A DNA stretch of 64,000 nt from Clostridium carboxidivorans P7 (GCF_001038625.1 NZ_CP011803.1:4960001-5024000), one strand, 5' to 3'. Counted from the first letter of the stretch, positions 54,001 through 63,180 are shown. The notes: a model not told the origin generated them from the letters alone. A program made the numbers and translations.

Positions 54001-54324
54001 AAGAGTTCAAATAGCTCTATAACCATGAAGTTTAATCAAAATATTGATGGATATATTGCATCTTCTTATAATGATGACTTTATATTCAAAAATGAAAATA
54101 CTGGAAAGAAATTAAATGTTGTAGCGGTTAGAGTTGACGATAATCACAATATTATTTACAGCTTTGAGGATGGTTCTATGAAAGCTGGAGACGTAATTGA
54201 CGTACGTGCTAATGACAATACTAATAATATTAATATAAGAGGAAAAGAATATGGTAATGGCTACTATGCAGTATTTAGCCCATCAAATGAAGATTTAAAT
54301 GCTAGAACTGTAGTTGTACATTAA
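51013..54324 (+). CDS. S-layer-like protein with three CWB2 repeats and Ig-like domains (paralogue 3)
   Basis: The protein has 1103 residues. ATG 51013 follows AAAGGGGA; an upstream in-frame ATG at 50995 has no ribosome site. Signal peptide to about FVKAAG, three CWB2 repeats (about 30-335), then S-layer-type beta domains parallel to paralogues 1 and 2 (VQSVTTNGLNQIKVTFN; VTGASIVDNKTIRVKFN) and the common C-terminal end (SPSNEDLNARTVVV). The 70-residue modules are absent. Two TATAAT boxes lie 60-90 bases upstream. A variant or minor layer protein is the likely role. Confidence 0.9.
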   Translation: MNRNSIQAIIMSLILTAALPAPFVKAAGGNVVRIGEADRYATAAKVATTNWSNPKDLILVCGEGYADAVSASVLSKKLDAPIIMTNSNSLNENAKSALSTLKPQNVYVIGGYASVSKSIRNYLNNGGYNVIELSGKNRYETNAAVANELVKLGMKADKVMLVSGEGFSDALSVAPIAAAKGEILLLGTNNSNEMKSVFDFVKNNNSQVTVVGTSNSINDSIYNKLGAVDRVNGGANRFETNLNVLRKFKGDLKNDKIFVANATSEDGYADALVASSLAGKYSSNLVLVDGENDSATEDAIGYIKENIGDSTDLNVIGGTGVVSDTLVDKIKSNSNKPTPADTPTVQSVTTNGLNQIKVTFNIDLDKDTAEMLSNYEVDGTKLSSSYQSKTVANIQDDKRTILITFSQPFAQGKNVDFKVRNGILDQSTTKIINEYTQQKLTFKDTTKPEVTVKAVGGNKLVVRFSKPVRMTDTDLNVLKINKKNVQNYSLNKSQTKLVGKDEDWVDGVDLYFDSTLPEGNNIMVFPAGNVGQNFDTAAGIPLDATTLSFNVASVDGFPKVKSAVSNNGETLYVTYDRPMDKVTALNNLNYTINSKDVTVNSSDIYFDSGSNDTVVKIEKVDDLITKGDNKLVVKDKVTDTYGNAIRESTVPFTVSDSNILPQVTGASIVDNKTIRVKFNKTVSDYSATNKSNYKLVDNSTSEDITYKVASISGVNDESGDSLDTFDMKLQNIDDLKASSYTLSIKNIFDTSSPANVMGSYSTILEGNGGKVKVTSIVKKSDSSRDVVVFFNKAMDSTTINNSENYFFVDGTGETRSLPTNAVILQSDDCKSVTITFPSGYTISEGSTDRYVVKFGVGNVKDQSGTMLDSVAYSSKISTDYNQGPSIIEETGKLVYSGNDAIVTVSVSDNLEVLNISDFRINGQTPDAADMNGKNLIFTFRGSSSDNKKIESLRSAGNSTSINVSSSTTADAAGRTIRSGSYTLLLPPVTDSSDWTAKSSNSSITMKFNQNIDGYIASSYNDDFIFKNENTGKKLNVVAVRVDDNHNIIYSFEDGSMKAGDVIDVRANDNTNNINIRGKEYGNGYYAVFSPSNEDLNARTVVVH

Positions 54325-54329
54325 ATAAG

Positions 54330-54359
54330 TAAGCACTGTGCATTCTTGCACAGTGCTTA
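54330..54359. terminator. Bidirectional terminator
   Basis: Perfect 13-bp stem TAAGCACTGTGCA/TGCACAGTGCTTA with loop TTCT between convergent genes. Confidence 0.85.
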
Positions 54360-54363
54360 TTGC

Positions 54364-56085
54364 TTAGTTGTTTTTTACTGAAAAATTCATTTCTGTTACA
54401 GATGGTTCTAGAGAAGTTCTAGATTTAGATAGAAAATCATTAAGTATTGTAATTTTATAGTTTTCTCCAGGTTTGTAGCCTAAAGTTGGTGGATTTATTA
54501 TTACTGAATCAGGAGCTACAAATTTAAAAGATACATTTATATATTTGTTAGAACTATCTGTTACCCTAATATTATTTAACATGGTTTTGTCTATGCTAGT
54601 TATTATAGTGTTATCAGCGTCATTTTTTTTATTAGTATCATCTAGCGGCATACTAAATTTTATCTTCCATGTTTTAAAAGTATCTACATCTTTTTTATCA
54701 TTTATATATTTTACATCAGTATTTTTTATTACACTGCAGTTATTATCTTTTTTTACTACAGCAGCGTTATTTTGAAAAATAGTTACATTATTAAAATCTC
54801 GTTGAATTACAGGAGTTCCTGCTCTGGTTATAAATCCCCATTTATGATATTTTTTATATGAAGGATCATTTAATGAATTATTAGGTCCATCATTTTTCAT
54901 TACATAAGCTAAGCCTTCATTAAAATCGGAAGCATCATCAAAGTTAACATCAATAACAATGTTACCTAGATTATCTATAAAACCATATTTATTTCCTTTT
55001 TTTACTCTTGCAAGACCTTCATGAAAAGAATATATGGTGTCAAACTGTGACAATAGTTTTAATTTTCCCGACATATCTATAAAACCATATGTTCCATTTT
55101 GGTCAACAATAGCTTTTCCTTCTTGTACTTCATATATCCAGCTAAATGCAGGAGAAGAAATAATATGACCTTTTATATCTGCAAGACCATATAAGCTGTT
55201 CCTTTGTAACAATAAATGGTCATCACCTAATAGACTAATAGAATTATATTGAATATCTAATATTCTTCCGCCTTTAGTATCTATGATACCATATAAATTT
55301 TGTTTATTGGCTTTTATAAGACCTTTAGAAATAAATTGTAAATTGTCATATTCAGGTTTTAAAACTATTTCTCCTTTTTCATTAGAAAGACCCCACTCAT
55401 CATCTACTTTTACAGGTGCAACACCATCTTGAAAAGATTGCATGTCTTTAAAACCAAGTGGAGTAAAGTTACCTTTGGTATCTAATATACCCCAGGAATT
55501 ATTTTGTTTTACTGGAGCAAGTCCATCTTGAAAATCTCTTTCATCATAAAAATCAACAGGTATGACTAATTTTCCAGTTGTGTCTATAAAACCATATTTG
55601 TTTCCTTTTCTTACTTTTGCATATCCATTTTGAAAATCATAAATACTATCAAATTCAGCTTTAGTAATAATGGTACCTTCTTTATTCATAAGTCCCCATT
55701 TGTTTCTATCATTTATTTTGGCTATACCATCTTTTGAAAAATCTGATATTTCCTTAAACTGAGGTTGTACAATGATTTTTCCACTTTGGTCTACCAAGCC
55801 GCATTCATTACCTCTTTTTATTACAGCTAAACCTTCTTTGAAGGAAGCAATAGAAGTAAATTTAGCTTCCAAGACTAAAGAGCCATTTTCATCAATTAGA
55901 CCAAATAGACCAGAGCTGTTTTGAACCTTAGCAACACTGCCATCGAAAGGGAAGATGTTATCGAAAGAATAGGAAGTATCCTTCACAGTGAAATTGCTTT
56001 TAGCCTTTGCTGGCAAGGAACAGCTGACTATAATAAATATAAAAGAAAAAATTAAAACTAAATTGTGCTTTAATTTTTTGTTCAA
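54364..56085 (-). CDS. Exported WG-repeat protein with C-terminal Ig-like domain
   Basis: The protein has 573 residues from TTG 56085, which follows GGAGGTG on the minus strand; the frame is open further upstream without a ribosome site. A signal peptide with a possible lipobox (IIVSCSL) leads to roughly ten WG repeats (PF14903; FGLIDENGSLVLEAKF, YGFIDTTGKLVIPVDF), which likely form a beta-propeller or solenoid. From about residue 465 to the end is a bacterial Ig-like domain (WKIKFSMPLDDTNK, VIINPPTLGYKPGENYKITI) seen at the ends of cell-surface proteins. Binding or scaffolding at the surface is likely. No catalytic motif is seen. Confidence 0.87.
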   Translation of the reverse strand: MNKKLKHNLVLIFSFIFIIVSCSLPAKAKSNFTVKDTSYSFDNIFPFDGSVAKVQNSSGLFGLIDENGSLVLEAKFTSIASFKEGLAVIKRGNECGLVDQSGKIIVQPQFKEISDFSKDGIAKINDRNKWGLMNKEGTIITKAEFDSIYDFQNGYAKVRKGNKYGFIDTTGKLVIPVDFYDERDFQDGLAPVKQNNSWGILDTKGNFTPLGFKDMQSFQDGVAPVKVDDEWGLSNEKGEIVLKPEYDNLQFISKGLIKANKQNLYGIIDTKGGRILDIQYNSISLLGDDHLLLQRNSLYGLADIKGHIISSPAFSWIYEVQEGKAIVDQNGTYGFIDMSGKLKLLSQFDTIYSFHEGLARVKKGNKYGFIDNLGNIVIDVNFDDASDFNEGLAYVMKNDGPNNSLNDPSYKKYHKWGFITRAGTPVIQRDFNNVTIFQNNAAVVKKDNNCSVIKNTDVKYINDKKDVDTFKTWKIKFSMPLDDTNKKNDADNTIITSIDKTMLNNIRVTDSSNKYINVSFKFVAPDSVIINPPTLGYKPGENYKITILNDFLSKSRTSLEPSVTEMNFSVKNN

Positions 56086-56334
56086 AGTTTTCACCTCCAA
56101 TAATATAAGGTATTCATATTTAGGATAATTATAACATTTATTATGTAAAATTAAAACTGGAAACATTTCTTCAAAATTGTGTTACTAATTGAGGGTATTT
56201 TAAACTGTGAAGCTAAATGTTGTAAATAAAAATGTATTATGATAATATTTATTCTATAGTGTACTTTTTTATGTGGATAGATTTGAAAATTAGTTTTATT
56301 AGTAAGTCATATAAGTTTTATAAGGGGGATAAGC

Positions 56335-58503
56335 ATGTTTAATAAAAAATTGTTAACAATAATTTTAGCTTTAGGTATAGCGTCCTTTTCAATAACAAGT
56401 GTTAGTGCTGAAGCACAAACTAAAAGATTATGGGGGAGTGACAGGTACGGAACATGTGCGGATATTGTAAAAGATGGCTGGCAGACAACTTCTTATTATG
56501 CAGTTATTGTTAATGGAGAAAATTTCCCAGATGCATTAAGTGCAGCACCTTTAGCACAAAAATATAAAGCACCCATATTATTAACTGAAAATGATACACT
56601 TAATTCGAATACTGCTGATCAGCTAAAAAGGCTTAATGTTAAAAAAGTATTTATAGTAGGTGGACAAGGGGTAGTAAGTGCTGGTGTAGAAAAAGCTATA
56701 AATAATTTAGGAATAGAAACTGTTAGGTATAAAGGTGAAGATAGAGGAGAGACTTCTATAAAGGTAGCTTCACAAGTAGGAACTAAAAATGGAGTGATTG
56801 TGGCAATAGATGATGATTATACAGATGCATTATCTGCAGCACCTATAGCAGCTAATCTTCAAATGCCTATAATTTTAGTTTCTAAGGATACATTTTCAAG
56901 CAGTTTATCAAATTTTATACTTATGAATAATATTCCAAAAACTTATGTTTTAGGAGATTCAAATATAATAAGTGATAGAGTAGCTAATATGTTTCCAAAT
57001 GTTAAGAGAATTACAGGTAGCAACAAGTATGAAAGAAACATAAATATTATAAAGGAATTTGAAAGCAATGTAAATTTTGGTAATGTATGCATTGCCTATT
57101 CTGAACAATTTGCAGATGCATTATCTGGAGCAGCTTTTGCAGCTAATAATAGCAATCCAATAATTTTAGTTGGAAATAACGTTGAAAATTGTACAAATAG
57201 TCTTATAAAAGATAAATTAAGTTCTATTAAAAATGTTACTGTTTTAGGAGGAAGTGCAGGAGTCAAGGATAGTTTAGTTACTAATTTATTAAGTGGAGGT
57301 TCTGATTCTTCTGATGATAATGGAGTAGTATTAACAGATAGTGAGGGCAATACTTCAGGGAATTTGAGAAATGGCGGATTTGTTGTTGAAAAGAATGGAT
57401 GGATCTATTATATTAAAGATGGTAACAAAATCTGTAGAGCAAAGACTGATGGAACTCAGGAAATGAAGTTAATGGATGTAAAGAATGCTAGATCTTTAAA
57501 TGTAGTAGATGGATATCTTTATTATGTAGCACGTACAGGTGATTTTAAGAGTACGGATCCACAATCAGATCAAGTTACAGTTTATAGAGAGTCCATAAGT
57601 GGCGGACGTCCTGACAGCATAACTGGTCAGCATGAAAAGAGTTTTGGAAAGGGTTTTCCTTATATGCTGATGGATGGTCATTGGCTGCTCTATTCTCCAG
57701 AGTACACATTTATATCCAAGGAAAATGCAAATTATTATAATAATTTTTATAAAATGGATACAGAAACTCTTGAAAATAAAAAGTCCTATGGAGGATATTT
57801 GGGGTCTTTAGCAGTAGAAAATGGATATGTTTATTTTACAACTTTAGATGATAATCGAATACGCAGAATGCCTACATCAGGAAATAAAGATGATGATGGC
57901 GAACTCAATAATAAAGAAATTGATCTTGGACTTAGAGGAACTGTTTTAGATGTAGTTGATAATTATATATATTATAAGGATGAGGATGGAAATACTTATA
58001 GGATAAAAGAAGATAAAACAGAAAGAACTAAGATAGTAGATCTTCCTGAAAAGTTTATTATAAATGGAGATTATTTATATTATGTTGCTTCAGGAAAGGA
58101 TAAACTAGGTCAATTGCATAAAATGAACCTTGATGGTACACAGGATGTTGGATTAAATGCATATACAGTTAATAATTTTGCTATAAATGGAGATTGGATA
58201 TACTATCGTAGTAATGGAAATGGAAACATATATAGAATTAGATTAGATGGTAGTTCTAGAGAGGAATTCCCAGACAAAATAGCTATAAAAAATATAAAGG
58301 ATATAAATGTACAGGTAAAACAGGGTGATTCCTATGAGCTTCCAACAGCAGTTTGGACTGCTATGGAGGATGGTTCTTATGAATATTATAGTGTCACTTG
58401 GGATAAGAACAGTATAGATACAAATACAGTTGGAACCTATAAAGCACTAGGTACTGTAGAAGGTTATAGTAGTAAGGTAAATCTTACTGTAGAGGTTAAA
58501 TAA
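56335..58503 (+). CDS. Cell-wall-binding protein with DUF5050 propeller and Big_4-like domain
   Basis: The protein has 722 residues. Signal peptide to about VSAEA, three CWB2 repeats (about 30-322: GENFPDALSA, DDDYTDALSA, SEQFADALSG), then a DUF5050-type region (PF16472) of repeated GWIYYIKDGNKICRAKTDGT / DGYLYYVA / NGDWIYYRS units (about 345-640), and a C-terminal Big_4-like domain (SYELPTAVWTAMEDGS, VTWDKNSIDT). The CWB2 part is more diverged from the S-layer set than those are from each other. The propeller suggests sugar or protein binding at the wall. GGGGGAT precedes the ATG. Confidence 0.88.
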   Translation: MFNKKLLTIILALGIASFSITSVSAEAQTKRLWGSDRYGTCADIVKDGWQTTSYYAVIVNGENFPDALSAAPLAQKYKAPILLTENDTLNSNTADQLKRLNVKKVFIVGGQGVVSAGVEKAINNLGIETVRYKGEDRGETSIKVASQVGTKNGVIVAIDDDYTDALSAAPIAANLQMPIILVSKDTFSSSLSNFILMNNIPKTYVLGDSNIISDRVANMFPNVKRITGSNKYERNINIIKEFESNVNFGNVCIAYSEQFADALSGAAFAANNSNPIILVGNNVENCTNSLIKDKLSSIKNVTVLGGSAGVKDSLVTNLLSGGSDSSDDNGVVLTDSEGNTSGNLRNGGFVVEKNGWIYYIKDGNKICRAKTDGTQEMKLMDVKNARSLNVVDGYLYYVARTGDFKSTDPQSDQVTVYRESISGGRPDSITGQHEKSFGKGFPYMLMDGHWLLYSPEYTFISKENANYYNNFYKMDTETLENKKSYGGYLGSLAVENGYVYFTTLDDNRIRRMPTSGNKDDDGELNNKEIDLGLRGTVLDVVDNYIYYKDEDGNTYRIKEDKTERTKIVDLPEKFIINGDYLYYVASGKDKLGQLHKMNLDGTQDVGLNAYTVNNFAINGDWIYYRSNGNGNIYRIRLDGSSREEFPDKIAIKNIKDINVQVKQGDSYELPTAVWTAMEDGSYEYYSVTWDKNSIDTNTVGTYKALGTVEGYSSKVNLTVEVK

Positions 58504-58521
58504 AAGAGTTACTAATTTTTT

Positions 58522-58560
58522 AAAATGTAAGTGAATTTAATTTGCTTACATTTTATTTTT
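58522..58560 (+). terminator. Terminator after the DUF5050 CWB2 gene
   Basis: AAAATGTAAG with CTTACATTTT around a short AT loop, followed by a T-rich run. Confidence 0.8.
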
Positions 58561-58616
58561 TATAGATAAAATAATTATAGTAATGGTCAATTGTTTATAA
58601 TAGAAATTCAAATGTA

Positions 58617-58674
58617 TTGACAATAATATTAGTATGTGTATAATTATTATATAAATAGTAAATATGTTTACTAT
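58617..58674 (+). promoter_or_regulatory. Promoter and operator candidate of the HlyD/ABC-2 operon
   Basis: TTGACA (58617-58622), 16 bases, TATAAT (58639-58644), a consensus promoter. Just after it, over the expected start site, lies the perfect inverted repeat ATAGTAAA-N4-TTTACTAT (58655-58674). This suggests repression by an unknown regulator. The leader to the ATG is about 120 bases. Confidence 0.6.
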
Positions 58675-58776
58675 ATGTATAAGTTACCTAAGTGCTTGGC
58701 ATAAATTTACAATAAATTAGTAAATAATTATGTTTTCATATAAAATATAATTACAATATGATAAGGAGGTTTTTCC

Positions 58777-59826
58777 ATGAAAAAAAGAGGTTTAATTTTC
58801 ACATCATTAATTATAATAACATGTTTTTTTACAGGATGCAGCAACAATGCAGCAGCACTTACAGGAGATAATTTAACAAAAAAAAGCAATTCTAATTTAG
58901 TTGTTCAGGGAAATATAGAAACCAAGGAAGTGAATATAAACTCTAAAGTTGCAGGAAAGATAACGGCTATAAAGGTGGCTGAAGGTGACAGCATAAAAAA
59001 TGGACAGGTTTTAATAACTATAGATAATAGTACATTGGTTGCAAAAGATGCTCAATCAAAAGCTCAAATTGAGGCAGCTACTGGCCAAATGAAAGCAGCA
59101 CAATCAGCAAAAGCAGCAGCACAAGCAGCACTTTCAAAAGCTCAAAATGGAGCAAGACCAGAAGAAATAGATGAGGCTAAGGCTCAATATGATTTAGCCC
59201 TATCTACATATAATAGAGTAAAGGGATTGTTCGATAAAAATTATGCAGCTCAAGCAGATTTAGATAAAGCCAAGGCTAGTTTGGATGTAGCATCAAGTCA
59301 ATATAATCTGGCTAAAGATGGAGCAAGAAAAGAAGATATAGCAGCATTACAAGCACAGGTAAATCAAGCAGATGCAACAATACAGGGATATCAAGCACAG
59401 ATTAAGCAGGCTGAAGGTGGACAAAGTGAAGTGCAAAGTTATATAGCTGATACCACAATTACAGCACCAGCAGATGGAATTGTAAACCAGCTAAATGTGG
59501 AGGTTGGTGAACTTGTATCTACAGGTATGCCTCTTCTTGTAATAACAAATACAACTAAACCATGGATTGAGTGTAATGTAAAAGAAACAGATCTTTCAAA
59601 GGCAAAATTAAATGGAACTGTTTCAGTAAAACTTCCAAGTTATCCTAAGGAGAAGTTTACAGGTAAGATAGTAAGAATAAATGAAAAACCAGATTTTGCT
59701 GTTAAAAGAGCCACAAATGATAATGGAGATTTTGATGTGCTATCCTATGGTGTTAAGGTTGAATTACAGGATACAACTAAACAACTTCACCAAGGTATGA
59801 CAGCTCTTGTTGACTTTGGAAAGTGA
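58777..59826 (+). CDS. HlyD-type membrane-fusion lipoprotein (YbhG-like)
   Basis: The protein has 349 residues. Lipoprotein signal ending in FFTGC (Cys21), then a lipoyl half (EVNINSKVAGKITAIKVAEGD), an Ala/Gln-rich coiled-coil hairpin (about 88-215), the second lipoyl half (TITAPADGIVNQLNVEVGE) and a beta-barrel region. It has the layout of YbhG/HlyD adaptors that work with ABC-2 exporters. AAGGAGG precedes the ATG. The two genes directly after it encode ABC-2 permeases, matching the ybhG-S-R part of the E. coli order but without the ATPase gene ybhF. Confidence 0.88.
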   Translation: MKKRGLIFTSLIIITCFFTGCSNNAAALTGDNLTKKSNSNLVVQGNIETKEVNINSKVAGKITAIKVAEGDSIKNGQVLITIDNSTLVAKDAQSKAQIEAATGQMKAAQSAKAAAQAALSKAQNGARPEEIDEAKAQYDLALSTYNRVKGLFDKNYAAQADLDKAKASLDVASSQYNLAKDGARKEDIAALQAQVNQADATIQGYQAQIKQAEGGQSEVQSYIADTTITAPADGIVNQLNVEVGELVSTGMPLLVITNTTKPWIECNVKETDLSKAKLNGTVSVKLPSYPKEKFTGKIVRINEKPDFAVKRATNDNGDFDVLSYGVKVELQDTTKQLHQGMTALVDFGK

Positions 59827-59841
59827 AGTGATTAATCTATT

Positions 59842-61017
59842 ATGAAGGATAAAATGCTGAACTTTATAAGAATAGGTTTGAAATTAAAAGGAATTTTAAC
59901 TTTTATATTCTTTATATTTTTTATTCCCATCGCCTGTAGTTTTATTTTAGGAAGTGAAATGCGTGAGGGTGAAATTAAAAATATTCCAACTGTAATTGTA
60001 GATCATGATAATTCTTCTTATAGCCAAATGCTTGTTAAAGAAATAAAAAATAATGAAATATTTAATATAACTAATTATAGTGATAATGATTCAGATGTTA
60101 AAAATTTAATAGAAAATAATAAGGCAAGAGTTGGAGTTATTATTCCACAATCTTTTGCAAAGGATTTAACAGAAGGAAATGCTCCTAAGGTTCTTATATT
60201 TTATGATGGTTCACAGATGTCAATTACCAGTGCAGCCAAGTCAAGAATGGATGAAATACTTTTATCCATAAAGACTGGGTATATACAACAGATTATGCAG
60301 GGAAAGCTTGGAGTAATGCCAGAGGTATCTAGAAACTATATGCTTCCTATGTATTTCAATTATAGAATTTTAAACAATCCTGCTAGAAATTATAGCAACT
60401 TTTTAAACATAGGAATGCTAATTTCTGTTGCTCAAGTATGCTTTGTAATGCTAGGGGCAGACATGGTAAAAAAGGAAAAACATTATTTATTTATATGGGT
60501 AAAGACCATTTTGGGAGGTTTAGCAGGAGCTCTTTCTACTTTGATAACTTTGGCAATACAAGTTAAATACTATGGAGTGCCTTTTAGGGGGACAACCAAG
60601 GAAACAGTTTTACTCACTATACTATTTTGTATTGCAATAGTAAGTTATGGAGTTTTGATAAGGCTTATTGTGAATCAAAAAATACTTTCCATACAAATTA
60701 GTGCGGTAACAGTTTTACCTACAAGTATACTTGGAGGATATACTTTTCCCATTCTTGCAATGCCAGAGTTTTTTCAAAGTTTATCAACAATTCTTCCCTT
60801 TGTACATTATGCAGGACCTATGAGAAGAATATTTCTTGTTGGTATAGGAGCAGAGTATATTAACCCGGAAATAAGCTGGTTTATTAAGTTTATAATTTGG
60901 ATGTGGATACTTTCAATAGGAATATTCTATGCAAAGAAAGCAGTTAAGAAGGGATATAATCATATTAAGGATAAAAAGAATAGTGTAAAGAATACTGGAG
61001 AGGCGGTGGAAGTATGA
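59842..61017 (+). CDS. ABC-2 type exporter permease 1 (YbhS/YbhR-like)
   Basis: The protein has 391 residues. One N-terminal membrane helix (about 15-35) is followed by a large extracytoplasmic domain (about 36-175; VDHDNSSYSQMLVKEI, RVGVIIPQSFAKDL) and five further helices, the ABC2_membrane_3 layout. The ribosome site is weak, and the gene begins 15 bases after the HlyD stop, so coupling is likely. The first extracytoplasmic motif is typical of permeases that form heterodimers with a sister gene, here the next one. Substrate unknown; relatives export drugs or cell-surface compounds. Confidence 0.88.
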   Translation: MKDKMLNFIRIGLKLKGILTFIFFIFFIPIACSFILGSEMREGEIKNIPTVIVDHDNSSYSQMLVKEIKNNEIFNITNYSDNDSDVKNLIENNKARVGVIIPQSFAKDLTEGNAPKVLIFYDGSQMSITSAAKSRMDEILLSIKTGYIQQIMQGKLGVMPEVSRNYMLPMYFNYRILNNPARNYSNFLNIGMLISVAQVCFVMLGADMVKKEKHYLFIWVKTILGGLAGALSTLITLAIQVKYYGVPFRGTTKETVLLTILFCIAIVSYGVLIRLIVNQKILSIQISAVTVLPTSILGGYTFPILAMPEFFQSLSTILPFVHYAGPMRRIFLVGIGAEYINPEISWFIKFIIWMWILSIGIFYAKKAVKKGYNHIKDKKNSVKNTGEAVEV

Positions 61018-62198
61018 ATAAACAGGAACTCATTAAAATTACTTTTGCAAAAGTAAAAAATGTTGGAATTCTTGTGCTTTTACCTATTTTCTTCACCTTG
61101 ATTTTTTCTTTAGTATTCAGCAAGGTATTTGTTGAACAAATACCTTTTGGTGTTTTGGATTTGGATAATTCCTCTACATCCAGGACTATTGTAAGACAAT
61201 TTGAAGATCATCCAGGCTTTAAGGTTACATATCATGCAGGGTCTTATGATGATATCAATGAAAAAATAAAATCAGAAAAAATTCAAGCTGCTATTATTAT
61301 ACCAAAGAATTTTGGCAAAGATGTATCGGAAATGAAGGCTCCAAAGACTATACTTTTGGTAAATGAAACAAATATAGTTATAGGGAATAATGCATTATCT
61401 TATGGAAGCACTATATTAAATACTTTAAATGCTAAAATTCAACTTAATGTATTAGAAGGAAATAATATGATGCCTTATTTGGCACAACAATCAGTTAGTT
61501 CTCTATCTTTTACTGAACGTATATTATATGATCCTCAATTATGCTATGGTAAGTATTTAATTTATGGTCTTATAGCTATTTTAATTCAGCAAACTTATTT
61601 AGCAGTAGTAATCCCTATTTTAATTACTGAAAAATCTAATTTGGTTAAAATTAAGCTTAGATCAAAAAAGGGAATTAAAAAGATGGCTGTTGTATGCTTG
61701 AGAATATTATTATCCATAGTATTTGCATATATAGGTTTTATTCTCTGCCTATATTGTGCAGGAAAGTATTTTAATATGCCTCTTAGGGGAACTTTAATAA
61801 ATTACTTTAGAATAATGACCATGTTTATTATGGATCTTACTGGAGTAGCCTTTGTATTATCTTTTATTTTCAATAAGGTTCCAGATTTTAATAGATTCTC
61901 CATGTGTTTGTCTGTACCAACGTTTCTTACTGCAGGTTATTCATGGCCTGGATACATGATGCCAGGTGGTTTTAGTCGTATTGTTGAAACACTATGGCCT
62001 GTTATATATGCAGCAGATCCTTTAAGGGTTATAAGCTTAAAGGGTTCAAATATGGACTTTTTACGTCCATATATACAACAGGGAATTCATTATGCTTTAG
62101 TATGGATACCCATAGGTATATTATTGTACCTTATTAAGATTGTAGTACTTAAGTATATGTATAAAAAGTTTTTAAACACACAAAAAGAAGCAGCGTAA
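61014..62198 (+). CDS. ABC-2 type exporter permease 2 (YbhS/YbhR-like)
   Basis: The protein has 394 residues with the same plan: helix 1 (about 18-37), extracytoplasmic domain with LDLDNSSTSRTIVRQFEDHPGF and AAIIIPKNFGKDV, then five helices ending in a conserved GYSWPGYMMPGG segment. Its ATG overlaps the stop of permease 1 (ATGA), indicating coupled translation and a heterodimer. An ATPase subunit is required for activity but none is encoded nearby; it must be supplied from elsewhere in the genome or fall outside the window. A terminator follows. Confidence 0.88.
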   Translation: MNKQELIKITFAKVKNVGILVLLPIFFTLIFSLVFSKVFVEQIPFGVLDLDNSSTSRTIVRQFEDHPGFKVTYHAGSYDDINEKIKSEKIQAAIIIPKNFGKDVSEMKAPKTILLVNETNIVIGNNALSYGSTILNTLNAKIQLNVLEGNNMMPYLAQQSVSSLSFTERILYDPQLCYGKYLIYGLIAILIQQTYLAVVIPILITEKSNLVKIKLRSKKGIKKMAVVCLRILLSIVFAYIGFILCLYCAGKYFNMPLRGTLINYFRIMTMFIMDLTGVAFVLSFIFNKVPDFNRFSMCLSVPTFLTAGYSWPGYMMPGGFSRIVETLWPVIYAADPLRVISLKGSNMDFLRPYIQQGIHYALVWIPIGILLYLIKIVVLKYMYKKFLNTQKEAA

Positions 62199-62210
62199 AA
62201 GATACTAGGA

Positions 62211-62245
62211 TGGAAGAAGGCAACTATTACCTTCTTCCATTTTCT
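62211..62245 (+). terminator. Terminator after the ABC-2 operon
   Basis: Perfect 10-bp stem TGGAAGAAGG/CCTTCTTCCA, 9-base loop, followed by TTTTCTT. Confidence 0.88.
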
Positions 62246-62314
62246 TATGTAAATGGTGAAAATTTATTAATATATGGTATACTTAAATCATATTGAATAA
62301 AGTGGAGGTATAGT

Positions 62315-63118
62315 ATGTCACAAGAAAAACAAAAAGTAGAAGTTGAATTGTCATTAACAGAAAGATTTGATGCTGTAGTATCAGATGTACAAAAAGATAT
62401 CATGAATGAAGAAATTTCGGGGCTTGAGCCTATAAAGAAAAATGATATAAATATATCTACAATATATACTTTTGATTATGGTGATGAAATAGAAGCTAAA
62501 GTATATTTTAGAAATGGATTCACTAAAAAGGTTAATTTTGAGTATGTACCTTTAATTATGGTGAATTCAAAAGGAGATATTGTTGCTTCTAAAATGTTTG
62601 ATTTAAGAGAAATGGGCGATATTCCAACAGGTGGAGCAAGACCATGGAAGCTTTACTTTGAAAAATCCTGTGTGGATATTGAGAAGTTTTCACCTGAAGA
62701 TTGTAAAATACTTTTTAATAAAAATATAAAAGCTGTGAACTATGCTAAGTTTGAATTTGAAGATTTTCCAGAAGAATTTAATAATTTTAGAAGTGAATTT
62801 GAAAGATTTTTAGAAAATGCTCCTAATATAGAAAAAGGACAGTTTAGTGTATCAACTTTTAGTATAGTCGTACAACAAAATGGTAATTTAGTAATAACTC
62901 TTGTTGCCAGAAATTCAGTAGAAAAAACAGTAAAAATAGAAGAGATGCCAATAACAGTTAAAGATGAAAATGATAATGTAATAGTTAATGGTAAGTTTCA
63001 ATTAAAGGATTTTACAGTAAGTCCAATGAAAGCAAAAGTATGTGTTTTAGTTTTTAATACTGATCTTAATGCTGAGTCAGGTGTGGATACTAGTAAGTGG
63101 AAGGTTGTATTTCAATAG
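62315..63118 (+). CDS. SLAP-domain S-layer assembly protein
   Basis: The protein has 267 residues, no signal peptide. It contains two tandem SLAP-type repeats (TIGR04398-like): first about 10-130 (TERFDAVVSDVQKDIMNEE, FDLREMGDIPTGGARPWKLYF), second about 140-267 (GNLVITLVARNSVEKTVKIEEMPI in parts, FQLKDFTVSPMKAK, SKWKVVF). This domain is known from accessory-Sec S-layer assembly factors of Firmicutes. A cytoplasmic role helping secretion of S-layer proteins fits the six CWB2 proteins encoded in the window. No secA2 gene is present here. TGGAGGT precedes the ATG. It is monocistronic, followed by a family A element. Confidence 0.75.
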   Translation: MSQEKQKVEVELSLTERFDAVVSDVQKDIMNEEISGLEPIKKNDINISTIYTFDYGDEIEAKVYFRNGFTKKVNFEYVPLIMVNSKGDIVASKMFDLREMGDIPTGGARPWKLYFEKSCVDIEKFSPEDCKILFNKNIKAVNYAKFEFEDFPEEFNNFRSEFERFLENAPNIEKGQFSVSTFSIVVQQNGNLVITLVARNSVEKTVKIEEMPITVKDENDNVIVNGKFQLKDFTVSPMKAKVCVLVFNTDLNAESGVDTSKWKVVFQ

Positions 63119-63180
63119 AATTTGAAATTATTGTGTAAAAATTAGTACATAAAATGAGCAAAATGCGGCACAACTTTTTC

